Part shown: positions 31,524-41,117 of the stretch, piece by piece
Layout: each line of letters opens with the position of its first letter
Numbering within the stretch: position 1 is the stretch's first letter
DNA from: Gnetum montanum
Taxonomy: Eukaryota > Streptophyta > Gnetopsida > Gnetales > Gnetaceae
NCBI GenBank assembly: GCA_015680685.1
Contig: MNCI01034697.1
Span: 1,718,851-1,759,967, forward strand
Length of the DNA stretch: 41,117 nt
Direction: 5' to 3'
Notes under the pieces: model-generated
The model's input: only the letters and a program-made list of their open reading frames with translations
Told to the model about the DNA's origin: nothing
Databases searched by the model: none
Position numbers and translations under genes: made by a program

Positions 31524-33820
31524 ATGGAACCTGTGCATACCAGCACCACTGCCATGCCTGTTACCAACTTCGGTACTACAATTTCAGGTCCCATCACCGT
31601 TGTTGAGTCCATGGTCGCCCTTGGCAAGATGAATCCTTAGGGGCCATCTCGCTAGTCACTAAGACTACAAGGTAAAGATCCCACGTTCACAATCTTAACA
31701 CCTAAACAATATAACTTTATTTGTGTTAAAATCCAAGCTAACCTGGCCATTAACCAAGCCAAGCTAAAAGCAAAGAGACACTATGAGCTAATTTACAAAG
31801 GAGGTTATGACTTCATTCCTACCACCTACGATGTCATCCCCCTTACTGAATCCCACCATGAACTCCTATCCCAACTCCTCATGGCCAAGAACCAAACCTC
31901 ATGCCAACCCACTGTAGAATCTCAAAATGGAGAAGAGGAAGACAATTTCGTAGCTCAATCCAAACATGGGGATTCATACCATACTCTCAGTCTGCATACT
32001 TCCGCAAACTTGTTATTTCACTCATTCACGGGAGAGACCATGTCTCTTCATACAGTTAAAAGCACTCAAGCACATGTGCCCCAACAGGAAGCACCCACTC
32101 TTATTCCCACTCTCCCTATGACCGATACTCAATTTAATGTACCCATCCCCACTATCCCTCTGGTCACTACATTATCCCCTCTCCTACAAGTACAACCCCA
32201 ACAACCCCCCTCTCAAACTAATGTAGGAGCGAATTTCCCATCCCAAGTAATTGGGATGCCATCTGTGATACTCGCTTCCACATCTACAAACTTCATCCCA
32301 CGAGTGCATGTTCATACCACACCCCCGGCTCCTCCAGTACAACACCAGGTACAAATTCTTCTTTCGCAACCCACAGTTGGGCAATGGCCTATCCTAGTTG
32401 TCCAGTTACAACAATCTGTTCCACAACCCACAATTGGTTGATGGCCTGCCCCTGTCACTCAACAACAACAACAACAACAACCTACACCTTATGGTATGCT
32501 ACCCTTAGTAGCACCCACTATAAATATTCCACAAGTGCAACCTCTGACCACTCAACTTTCTTCTTTCCCGTCCACTGTACAGCAGTCTAATTTGTATGGC
32601 ACTCAAACTAGCCAACCTATTGCTCCACCAAGTGCCCAAGAATGGGCCAAAGCTGAAAAGATGATGCAAGAGCTCACTGATGAGGTAAAACGCCTCAAAA
32701 TCGCTAACAATGAAGAGATTAAAGTATTAGACTTTTACCAAGACGATCCTATTAGCTCTTCAGTACCACCATTAACCTTGCCCAAAGGAGTTTCTTTGCC
32801 TCAACTAACCAAATACAATAGGGAAGGAGACCCCAATGCCAAACTAGAATGTCTATTACTTCAAGCTTGACCCCATGCAATCTTGTGTGTGTTCGCCATG
32901 TTCCTCACTGGTAGAGCATTAGACTGCTACCGAGCCTTACTTCGTAATTCCATATCCTCTTTCGAGGATCTCTTACACTAGTTCGTTACTAGGTTTAAAT
33001 ACAACCTGAAATCTAAAGAAACCTTGGACAGTTTGATACAAGTAAAGCAAACACCACTTGAACCTATACAAAAATTTATCCAAAGATGGAGTGCTGCACT
33101 CAATGAACTTCATGAGCCATTCCCAGAAACATACCTTCTTACGATTCTTAAGGGAGCCATGAATGATTTTGTCAAATCAAAACTGTACTATCTAAATGCA
33201 TGCACTCTAAGCCAAGATTTTGTATAGACTAAAAACATAGAAGAGGCAGCCCAAAATAGCCATGACCCTGCTTACTCAGCCTTCAAAAATCAACACACTA
33301 AAAAAGATAAAGAAAAGGCTAAAGCAACAGTAGTAGTAGTAGTAGAGACTCAACCTACCAATGTGGAATAGCAAGGCAGACCACCTATTGCTCCCGTTAA
33401 CTATGAGAGAACCACTCCTGCACACACACCTGAACCATCTACCATGCAAGCTACTAACACAGGTCATGCACGTATGTTTGAGAGGAAAGACCCTACTCAA
33501 TACACACCACTCCCCATGAAGCCTTCCCATTTGTTAGATCAACTTTTGAAGGCTTGGGCCATTAAACACAAGTGGTTGTCCCTAGCGGCAGCCCAGAGAC
33601 ACGACCGATTCTATGAATTGGTCAAAAACCCAAGCTTGGAAACACCAAATGAGCCTCCCATTCCAAGAGGCTTTAGACTAGATCGATTTTGCGAGTACCA
33701 TCAATGGAATGGGCATGGTACTGATTATTGTTTCACCCTCAAACAAGACATACAACGTATGATTGATAGGGGTTAAATAACATTTGACAATGCCAACCCT
33801 GTTAAACCGTAGAATCAATC
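31524..33820 (+). pseudogene. Element C gag
   Basis: It starts at ATG 31,524 (MEPVHTSTTAMPVTNF). The frame is continuous into protease. The N-terminal part reads GKDPTFTILTPKQYNFICVK and AKRHYELIYKGGYDFIPTTY. A Pro/Gln-rich stretch (32,090-32,640) follows, with a CAA run at 32,462-32,480, then PPLTLPKGVSLPQLTKYN. The Gag core is MFLTGRALDCYRALLRN...FKYNLKS...QTPLEPIQKFIQRW...YLLTILKGAMNDFVKSKLYY. A zinc-knuckle-like end C-x2-H-x4-GH-x4-C (CEYHQWNGHGTDYC) lies at 33,690-33,735. Internal stops: 31,638, 31,653, 32,439, 32,868, 32,979, 33,225, 33,369, 33,774 and 33,810. There is no frameshift. Confidence 0.9.
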
Positions 33821-34420
33821 TATGGGCATGTACAAAGATCCCCTTAGTACTAAGGAAGTTCCTTATGTTATTAACACAATCCATGTCGGAAATGAGCAAG
33901 GTATGCCCACAAAACCTTTTGTGATTCGTGTCCCTCCTATAGCATCACCATCATCTCTGCAATCCGTGTACCCCACATACAATCCGCCTGCACCTCAAAA
34001 ACCATTCGTTATTCGTGTACCCCCTGCCAATGCAACCGCAAATGTTCAACCGCTTACCTGGCCCACTCCCTTTGTGGTCTGGGTGCCACCCGCAGTTACA
34101 ACCATGGAGATACAACCATAAAACTGACCAACTCCCTTCGTAATTAGGGTACCCAAACACCCTAATCTTGAACCTCCTACTTGTCTGCCGCAAACCAAAC
34201 TGACCCCGTTCATCATCAAGGTGCCTAAACACCCTGACACACAACCACCTCCAACTATTCAACTGCAACCCTGACTCACTCCATTCATAATTCGAGTCCC
34301 AGAACAACCTGATGTTCAAGCTCTAACGGTTGCCCCATGACCTTCGCGAGAATGCCTCGTCGACAGACTTTCTAGGGAACAGTTGGAAAAAGAATGTCGA
34401 AGTCTTGAATTGGGGTGACC
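33821..34420 (+). pseudogene. Element C Gag-protease linker with PFVIRVPP repeats
   Basis: Same frame as gag. The motif (T)PFVIRVPP or a variant (PFVVWVPP, PFIIKVPK, PFIIRVPE) occurs six times near 33,912, 33,997, 34,066, 34,130, 34,206 and 34,280, spaced about 21-28 residues. Spacers are rich in Pro, Gln and Thr. Element B has at least three copies at the equivalent place (LFVIWIPP, LFVMRVPS, PFFIKVPL). Stops at 34,119, 34,125, 34,272, 34,338 and 34,416 break it. The function is unknown; a flexible spacer with short binding motifs is possible. Confidence 0.75.
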
Positions 34421-35588
34421 GAAACCCACTCCCTTAAATGTTTTACCTATGGCTCTGACAACTAACAAGCCGAGCATGAGCCATGAAAACAAAAAATCAA
34501 GAATGCTAGATACATCAAATACCATCGTCACATTAGACCACATGAAAACCATTCCACAAGAGATACAACTGTTGGGTCCAATGGACCAAGTCTCAACTAG
34601 CAAGAACATACCAAACAGTAAAGACTTGGCTAGTGCCCTAACTCAGGTCACACAAGCGCTTAAACAAGAAAACACATCTTTAAGCTTGTATGACATAATG
34701 ATGACTTCTCAAGTTCATCGTGAAGCCTTAGTATGCATGTTAACATCGATCCTAGTTAGTGAAGACTTGCCTACAAATGATCCTTCCATTCATGTAGTAA
34801 TATCTCCATATCAAGGATAAAGAGCTACATCACTAGGCTTCAACATGGATAATATAAAAATAGATGAAAAAATAGGAGAAGTCACCACTGCACCCATGTT
34901 CATAACTATACAAGTAAATCAATTTAAAATACGTAGGGTGCACGTAGATGACGGGGTAGCCACCAACATAGTACCATACCCCATCATCAAATAGTTAGGG
35001 CTAACTGAACAAATCAAACCAACTTCCATGACATTCCTGAAATCATTCAGTGGATCACACGTAGTTGTCAAAGGAACACTAACTTTGGATTTCATAGTAG
35101 GGGACCGGTTCCCCACGTTAGCTGAATTTGTAGTCATAGATGAGATTCTTGGATTTAACTTGATATTGGGACAACCATGATTAGCCCAATTAAAAGTGGT
35201 ATCCTCACCCATCCACCAAATGATTCACCTACCATACAAGGGTGGTGAAATCATTATACATGGTGATGCAGCTACACCCAACACCTCTGCACATGGTGGC
35301 ACAAACCAATGCTCAGAGGTCAAATTCGATGAGCCTAAACAGGATGACACTACTCTTGAGCTTAAATAGGATGCCACACCCATTGACAACCAAAATGATA
35401 ACCAATCTCCAAACCATGATCCCCTAGAAGATATGGAAGCATTACAAAACGTGGAAACATCAGAGCATGCTGACATAGGAGTTATTCCCCCAAACGTCTC
35501 ATGGTCAAAATTACCGTTTAACAAGGGGATGTTGAATATACGATTACACCAACATGCCCAACACACCATGTCAATCTTCAAAAATTAA
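34421..35588 (+). pseudogene. Element C aspartic protease
   Basis: In frame with gag. LSLYDIMMTSQVHREALVCM (near 34,680) leads into the protease. The active-site region reads RRVHVDDGVATNIVPYPIIK near 34,940, with D-D-G where D-S-G or D-G-G is usual. SGSHVVVKGTLTLDFIVGDRF forms the flap-side strands. The hallmark GFNLILGQP.LAQL near 35,150 has the tryptophan replaced by TGA (35,178). An acidic tail follows to a TAA at 35,586. Internal stops lie at 34,818, 34,992, 35,178 and 35,367. Tandem repeats begin 15 bp after the end. Confidence 0.85.
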
Positions 35589-35599
35589 AGAAGCTACTC

Positions 35600-35735
35600 A
35601 ATTGTTAAAACTACTACTCGTTCGAAATGACGTTAAACTACTACTCATCCGAAATGACGTTAAACTACTACACGTCCGCAATGACGTTAAACTATAACAT
35701 GTTCACAATGACATAAAACTAGCCACGGTTAGGAA
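35600..35735 (+). repeat. ~32-bp tandem repeat behind protease of C
   Basis: Four to five units of the phrase cgaaatgacgttaaactact start right behind the protease stop. A further single unit (tggccttaaactagaac) lies at 35,808-35,824. The position and the TTAAACT core match the repeat behind protease in element B, read in B's own orientation. Confidence 0.85.
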
Positions 35736-36204
35736 TGGCTAGTTTATTTTAAAACCCATTGAAATAGTTTAAATCTCTCTTGTTTTTTTGTGGCCCAAAA
35801 TGGCCTTAAACTAGAACAAGTTACATTTCCATTTTTTTAAAATTACATTCTTTGTTTGCATGCATAGTTGCATCCTTGCTTTAAAAATTACTATTCTCCT
35901 TACATTTCTTCTACACTATTATCATTTCAGTTACATTCACACTTATTTTTACAAACAGTTAAAACAACAAAATAAATAAATAATAAAAATAAAAATAAAA
36001 ATAATCATTTGTGTTTACACTTGTGTCTATCAAAAGTTTGGACAAAACTTAAACAACATAAAACAACAAAAAAATGTATAAATGTATAAATGGATAATAT
36101 CAAATGTTGACATCGTATCATACATTTGTTTTCATACAATCCACAAAATTTCAAACAAGAATAAAAAAAGAACAAAACTAAGCTAACAACAATGACAAGT
36201 TAAA
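35736..36204 (+). other. AT-rich part of C's gap
   Basis: Non-coding. A run of aaataaataataaaaat type lies at 35,965-36,006. It separates the short repeats from the antisense exon, the same order as in element B. Confidence 0.6.
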
Positions 36205-36309
36205 CTAAACATCAGCGCTAGGAGGGGCTTGATCCCCAAACTCCTCCGCATCATCGGGTCCCGCTCCATTGGGGCCACCATCATCATCATCATGTCCCTT
36301 CAAAACCAT
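36205..36309 (-). pseudogene. Antisense exon-like ORF in C's gap
   Basis: A 34-codon minus-strand reading begins MVLKGHDDDDGGPNGAGPDD and ends in a Pro/Ala/Asp tail before a stop at 36,205. It lies 617 bp behind the protease stop. The antisense gene of element B ends 779 bp behind B's protease coding signal, with an exon that also has an Asp run, a Gly/Pro stretch and a PPxxxx end. Acidic low-complexity peptides can look alike by chance, so homology rests on position plus composition. The reading extends upstream in minus-strand sequence to about 36,480 with a frame change. Confidence 0.4.
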
Positions 36310-36484
36310 AACGCTTGTGATCCAATCTCCATGTCATGTGGAGGTGCATTAGGTTCCATGGCACCGAACCACGTGAGTACACCTATAAGCTCCACCACTA
36401 AGAGAAAGGGTCTAAGGCCCCTGCACAGCCAGAAATTAAAATAAGTGTATATAAAAAATAAAACCCAAAAAACATAGAGCACAT

Positions 36485-36635
36485 AAAACCTTCGTCCTGG
36501 AGTTCAGACGATAAACTGACACCATACCCAACCACCACTTAAAACACAAGTAACACTTATGTCCTGGCATCATGATGATAAACTGACACCACACTTAGTC
36601 CTGGAATTATGACTTAAAATTGATACCAACCCATA
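36485..36635 (+). repeat. ~60-bp repeat, three units
   Basis: The phrase gtcctgg, about 8 bp, then gataaactgacacca is present three times (from 36,491, 36,560 and 36,597). It resembles the TTAAACT-type repeats in having a taaactgacac core. Confidence 0.65.
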
Positions 36636-36744
36636 TTTCAAACACATAAAATAATTTCCCAGTGGACGAGATGTTGTAACAATCGCTATAGAGATACTTG
36701 AATGCATGTAAACATATAAATTATTCATACACAATAGTCTACAC

Positions 36745-36885
36745 TAACACTTAAGTGCATGCTTAACACACGGGACACTTAGACAAATTTTTAGTGTTCA
36801 CACGCTAGACACTTAGACAAATTTTCAGTATTCATACGTTGCCAACTTAACATGTGGGACACTTGGAAGAAATCTATACTTAGTT
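36745..36885 (+). repeat. ~45-bp repeat, three units
   Basis: gggacacttagacaaatttt followed by an agtgttcacacgc-like phrase recurs near 36,772, 36,817 and 36,861. Non-coding. Confidence 0.65.
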
Positions 36886-37929
36886 TTCACATGCCCTCAT
36901 AAGCACTAGGGACCTAGTTAGCGGAGGTCTACATTAATTTAACTAACCAAAGGCATTAGGCTCCCGAATTTACTAGGCCCTCCGTAATAGCTAGTTTACC
37001 GTTGGCATCTAAACAAATTAGTTTACCATTGGCATCTAAACAAATTAGCACTAGGAGCACCCACAAATATTTTATAAAATGCATTGGGGAGGGGCTTGGT
37101 CCCCAAACTCACCTCACCTACAATGATTGAAAACCTTTCAAACGCTAAAACAAAAGCACTAGTCATGATGAGGGGGACAGTAGAAACAGAGCACCATGAG
37201 CTTGCATAAGGCCATTGGCCATGTGCTGGTGGGAATAATTGCTTTATAAACAAATAGATTTTTAAAATAGTTGAACAAGCATCCATCCGTCATCATGCTC
37301 ATGAATCATGACCCATGACGATGACCCTATTTTGTTTTTTTTTTTTTCTTTTTTTTAGTAGAAATACGAGAAAAAGAGCAAAACCCAGCAATGAACAATA
37401 AACAGGCGTGAATGTGCGGGTCATGGCGGAACCTTTGATGCTCCCAAAGGTAGGCGAATCCATGCAAATGCAATGTGTTCCTTGCACGCCCCATCCAAAA
37501 CTTGATTTTCGTATGACCCATACTTGCCCCTTTCGGCCTTCGGTTACCATATTGTTTGTTTATTTTTTCAGTACTCCCTGGTTTTCTGTGATCCGTCTCA
37601 TGCCGATGCCATGAATCTTGATTGCTTGCTGGTCACTTAACAATAAAATGAAATTTTTTGGTATGATTCAAAATAGGAGAAGATACGTAAGATTTTAATG
37701 CAAAACGCAGACATCACTAAACTCACGTATACAATAAGAGGCAAGGTAAGGTGACCATTGCAGTGTATAAGTACAAATATAGACAAAATTTCATTGGTGC
37801 TCCCCAATCCAACGCTAACAGTTCGTGAAAATTTATCCGGAATTGCGAATCTCCGCGCATAGGGTGGTAGTGACTTACGATAAAATAAACCTCATTCACA
37901 CCAACAGAGTTTTGACAACCCAAACCAAA
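36886..37929. other. Unassigned part of C's gap
   Basis: Higher GC and a less repetitive texture than the neighbours. Short readings on both strands (for example 37,286-37,023 minus and 37,408-37,614 plus) show no domain I know. A 31-base pyrimidine tract ending in ttttttttag lies at 37,329-37,358 and would make a good splice acceptor on the plus strand. ATGGCGGAACCTTTGATGC near 37,422, followed by aaaggtaggc, looks exon-like. It may belong to the captured gene at 38,388, but this is a guess. Confidence 0.35.
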
Positions 37930-38130
37930 ACTCACGCTGAAAACAAAAGGTTGTACTCATGCTAAGGGTGCAGAAACTCATGCTAAGTATCCAGGTTAAA
38001 TCAGTAACAATACCATGCTCACGCTACCCAAATTAGAGGCCTAAGTCACACTGATTTTGGTTCAGTAACCCACGCTGCCAAGTAAGAGGCCTAACTCACG
38101 CTGACAGAGCTTTACAATAGCTCACGCTAT
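37930..38130 (+). repeat. CTCACGCTG word repeat, left cluster
   Basis: About eight copies of (a)ctcacgctg or ctcatgcta occur at irregular 20-30 bp spacing. The same word forms a second cluster at 38,940-39,305. The captured gene fragment lies between the clusters. Confidence 0.75.
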
Positions 38131-38387
38131 CAATACCCACGGCCATAAAGATGGCCAATTTATCGATTTTTGATGTCGGCTTTGATTCGTAACCATAATG
38201 TTGCCTAATAATTATTATTCGGCACCTAAGGTATAGGGCCAATATTCGAGGCTGAATTTTAAAACATGGCTATGCACGTTTCCTATGTTTCTCCCATAAC
38301 AGAATATCTTGGGCAGCAAGGCATGAAACTATAAAGGCAAACAAAGAGAAAGCCAAGGTGGAAACTAAGAACCAGCATCGGGAACCG

Positions 38388-38731
38388 ATGGAAGAAAAGG
38401 GCAAGGTAGAAGAGCATAGGGTGACTCTTCGGGATTTTTGCAAAGACGATGTATAGAATCGGTGGCAAAGCACATGGAGGAGAAAGTATTCCCTCATGAA
38501 TTTTACAAGGCCATCTGCATGGATGGGCGCCCTGTTGGCAAAATCTCCATGGATAGAGGCAAGGGAATTAACAATCGTAGAGCTTCAGTGGGGTATGTGA
38601 TTGGCCATGGTCGGTGGAACAGAGGCATCACTACTCATGCTCTCAAGAAGGCGGTGGCTCTGGCGTTTGAGTAGATGCCTGACATGCATCGAATCGAAGA
38701 TCTATCGAACCTTATAACATTGGATCCTTAG
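38388..38731 (+). pseudogene. Captured GNAT N-acetyltransferase fragment
   Basis: GNAT enzymes move an acetyl group from acetyl-CoA to an amine. MEEKGKVEEHRVTLRDFCKD at 38,388 has the form of the first strand of plant GNAT proteins. After a frameshift or deletion near 38,455 comes FPHEFYKAICMDGRPVGKIS (38,490-38,550). Then ASVGYVIGHGRWNRGITTHA (38,583-38,642) is the acetyl-CoA-binding motif A, of the usual form GYV...W.GGIAT.A, with its glycines partly kept. MPDMHRIEDL after a TAG at 38,672 matches the next conserved strand. The end of the domain is missing, and no intron is seen. It lies in sense orientation inside C's protease-RT gap, so it was probably picked up by the element or an ancestor. 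The donor gene is unknown. Confidence 0.7.
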
Positions 38732-38939
38732 GGGAGTAACTTATGCCAAGTTTAGGGGAGGTATTGGGCTGTTTCAAGATGGCAATAACTCAAGATAAAA
38801 TGCAAATAACTCATGCCGTTTGAAGCCATGCCATTCCAATGCGCTACCGGCTCTTCCCTAGATGCCTGCTACTCCGCTTTCCTTACATGAGCTAAGCTTG
38901 CATAAGATATTTCTGATCTCATCCCGAAGGATTGTGTAA

Positions 38940-39305
38940 TGTTTTAAGGCCCAACTCACGCTATGCCCACGAACACGAACGCCCACATGTGCTATTCACG
39001 CCAAATGCTAAGAGATACTCACGCTGCAACTTAGGGTAATACACTGCCAAGTATGGCACTAAAATACACTACTAAAATACACTCACCATGATTCACCGTG
39101 AGTATGGAGAAAACACTCACGCTGGGTATCAACACTCACGCTGGGTATCAATACTCACGTTGAACAACAATACCATTACTCACGCTAAATAAGAGGCTTA
39201 ACTCACGTTGGACATTCAAAACTCACTGCATACTGAAATCAAACACACTGAAATCAGACACAGTAAGGCCAGAATATTTCACTCACGTTGTTGGGCCATA
39301 AACTC
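38940..39305 (+). repeat. CTCACGCTG word repeat, right cluster
   Basis: About ten copies of actcacgctg or actcacgttg occur, including two perfect neighbours of cactcacgctgggtatcaa (39,115-39,150). It runs directly into the start of the pol frame, which is open through part of it. Confidence 0.8.
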
Positions 39306-39817
39306 ACGTTGTTTAGACCCCCCAACATACGATAATTTAGTGGCATCAACCCAGGAAACACTAGATTTCTTTAAAGGAATGACAAAATCTCTGGACCTAA
39401 AAGCCGATAACATCATCGAAGATCCCCTAGCCGAAACCCCCATAACCACATCATATGGCGAGGTTAAATTTTTAAAACTAAGTGCCCTGTTAAATCCACA
39501 ACTTACCAGTGACATAGCTCGAGTGCTAAAAGATAACATAAAAGCATTCACTTGGTCTTACACTAACATGCCTAGGCTCGACCCTCGAATAGTCTAGCAT
39601 AACATTATACTTGATCCAAAAGTAAGACCAGTAAAACAAAAAGCACGCAAGGTCAAGCTTGAAGTAGCATTGGCAGTTCGCAATGAGATCATGAAGCTTT
39701 ATCAAGCTAGTTTCATCCAAGCTGTGGACTACGCTGATTGGGTATCCAACATGGTTATAGTCCCAAAGAAGAACAAGAGCATTCGTCTATGTATTGACTT
39801 CCGTGACCTCAACATTG
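39306..39817 (+). pseudogene. Element C start of pol and reverse transcriptase, truncated
   Basis: The conserved pre-RT stretch (ETLDFFKGMTKSLDLKADN) and SDIARVLKDNIKAFTWSY lead into RT. The N-terminal RT strands read LDPKVRPVKQKARKVKLEV, then FIQAVDYADWVSNMVIVPKK and CIDFRDLN, all in one frame with a single TAG at 39,595. The frame is open upstream to 39,208 through the repeats. RT is lost right after FRDLN at 39,817, before the active site, because another element begins there. Confidence 0.88.
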
Positions 39818-41117
39818 TGTTGGCGACCGTTTGGGACGCGACTGCCAACGAGTGTCCTCTAATAGAATTTAGGTGCCTGCTAGTCTCTGGCAACACCAAG
39901 GCCCAGATACCTCCAAATAACTCAGTAGTTAATGTGAGTATGTGTGTGTGCTATTGCGGTGTGCGGTTGTGTGCAATGTAACGATTGCGTGTGTGTGAAA
40001 TACAAATGACTTTCTTTAAAGAGATTCAGCCAACTTTGTTAAGTACTGTGAGTTATTAAAAGTTTCCTATTTTGTTCAAACTACCTAGTCTACGCGGTCC
40101 CTATAATACTTGCTTGTAACAAGTAAAATTTTGCATAAACATTTGAGCACAACTCCGCAAATCTACTCCTAATTTTCCCCAGAGAGAGATATATAGTTCC
40201 ACAAGAAAACTAGAAATAGAGCAAGATTCAAAGGAAATAGACAGAAAGAAAAGAAAGCAGATTTGTGTGGACCTCAAATATTTAAACAAGGTAAAATGAC
40301 ACGAGTAAACACTTCGCAATAAAGCTATTCCAAATTCAATATCTATGAATTGTTCAAACTTCCAAGACTCAAACAAGCAATATCTTCAAGACAATCCTAC
40401 TGTACTACCAAAAATTGCTGCGTAAACTACCATGTACGAGACTCCATTTTGGCTAGACAGTAGATGTCAACGATTGCATTTAAACAGAACCTTTAAAAGA
40501 CTTGACAATTTCTGATTGAAATAACACGGAAAATCACTCTAAAGATAAAAAGAAGCTATTCTGGTCCCATCAAAATACCAAAGATTTTCTGAACCCTCTC
40601 GACTACCAAATTGTTCCACGGCGTGACTACAAACAGAGGCTCTCTTCCAACAATCCAATAGCAGTTCCCAAACGTTGCACAATAACGAAATTTACTACTA
40701 AAATGCTCTCAAGGCTTTTTGAACACAAGCGCTTCTATGGCAAAATTTTAACAGAAATTCCTATTGGGCAACAAGAACAATAAGAGCAATCTAAAAATCC
40801 CAAAATTACTTGCCAAGAATGATACTACCTAAACCACTAGCTAAGCAATTAAAACAAAACAAAAATGAAATGCATAACTCACAGGACCATGACAAAGAGG
40901 CTGAAATCTTTATTCTAGCAAATCATCTTGCAAATCATCTTCTTTACAAATCTTCAAAGTGTGATAATGATGCTTTCTTCCTTCTTGATGTGATTCCCCC
41001 TTTTTTATGCATCCCCACTTCCTTGATCCTTGAAGCCTATTTATAGGATTCCAAGGTAGGTAGGGAAGTTACAATTTCAAAAATATCTCTCCTAACTTTT
41101 CTCTCAAGTAACTTGAC
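39818..41117 (-). mobile_element. Element D: probable LTR inserted into C's RT
   Basis: Homology to RT stops sharply at 39,817 and the new sequence begins tgttggcgacc, a TG end. On the minus strand a TATA box lies near 41,049-41,036, so this would be the R-U5 side of a minus-strand LTR ending in ...ccaaca. A gt-rich stretch (39,930-40,000) is the only local repeat. No coding domain is seen up to the window end. Target duplication would be cattg (39,813-39,817). The second end is outside the window. Confidence 0.5.
41036..41049 (-). promoter_or_regulatory. TATA box on the minus strand in element D
   Basis: The minus strand reads tcctataaataggc, a near-ideal plant TATA context. It supports reading D as an LTR transcribed leftward. 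Confidence 0.5.

Larger units (their letters stand above)
28900..39817 (+). mobile_element. Element C: relative of B on the plus strand, cut by D
   Basis: Order: LTR with repeats and TATA box, PBS-like word, gag, protease, a 3.7-kb gap, then the start of RT. Gag, protease and pre-RT segments match element B piece by piece (for example LSLYDIMMTS, GFNLILG, KSLDLKADNIIEDPL), so B and C are one family. RT stops at 39,817, where another element begins. The left end is approximate. Confidence 0.8.

Noticed and set aside
31524-35588. A variant genetic code in which TAG or TAA means glutamine
   Set aside because: Seven of the 18 internal stops are TGA, one of them replacing the conserved tryptophan of the protease, and element B is also frameshifted. 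Decay by C-to-T change explains the pattern without a new code.
36229-36444. Plus-strand ORF with an Ile run
   Set aside because: The run is the complement of the GAT repeat that gives the Asp run on the minus strand; the plus reading has no support from element B.

Overview
The window reads as intergenic DNA from a large, repeat-rich seed-plant genome. A gymnosperm is my best guess, because the elements are old, decayed and nested, but nothing here fixes the species. I see no intact cellular gene. Nearly everything is Ty3/gypsy LTR-retrotransposon sequence, and I could separate four elements, called A to D here.

A lies on the plus strand. Its integrase runs about 3,391-4,658, is cut by the insertion of B, and resumes at 26,238. 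A polypurine tract (26,883-26,891) and the start of a 3' LTR (26,892) follow. The DNA left of A (1-3,390) holds three different tandem repeats and no clear coding domain.

B lies on the minus strand at 4,659-26,232, 21.6 kb long. It has two LTRs of about 1.5 kb bounded by TG..CA, a near-perfect 5-bp target duplication (ttatt/ttatc), a PBS-like site, gag and protease (24,574-20,988), and RT, two RNase H-like regions and integrase (10,764-7,292). Between protease and RT is a 10-kb gap. The gap contains (i) about 17 copies of a ~188-bp repeat, each carrying an inverted-repeat word, and (ii) directly beside it, on the opposite strand to gag-pol, a decayed multi-exon gene (about 14,959-20,209). Several of its introns have canonical ends and matching phases.

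C lies on the plus strand from about 28,900 to 39,817 and belongs to the same family as B. It has LTR sequence with a ~192-bp dyad repeat and a TATA box, the same PBS-like word, and a 4.07-kb gag-protease frame (31,524-35,588) with 18 internal stops but no frameshift. A 3.7-kb protease-RT gap follows, then the start of RT. The gap contains an antisense exon-like ORF at the position where B's antisense gene ends, plus a captured fragment of a cellular GNAT acetyltransferase. D, probably an LTR on the minus strand, cuts C's RT at 39,818 and runs off the window.

Dual RNase H, giant size, a gap between protease and RT, and an extra antisense gene point to the Tat/Ogre group of plant Ty3/gypsy elements. 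The unusual part is the gap module: short tandem repeats at each coding border, a nucleosome-length dyad repeat, and an intron-bearing antisense gene whose protein I do not recognise.
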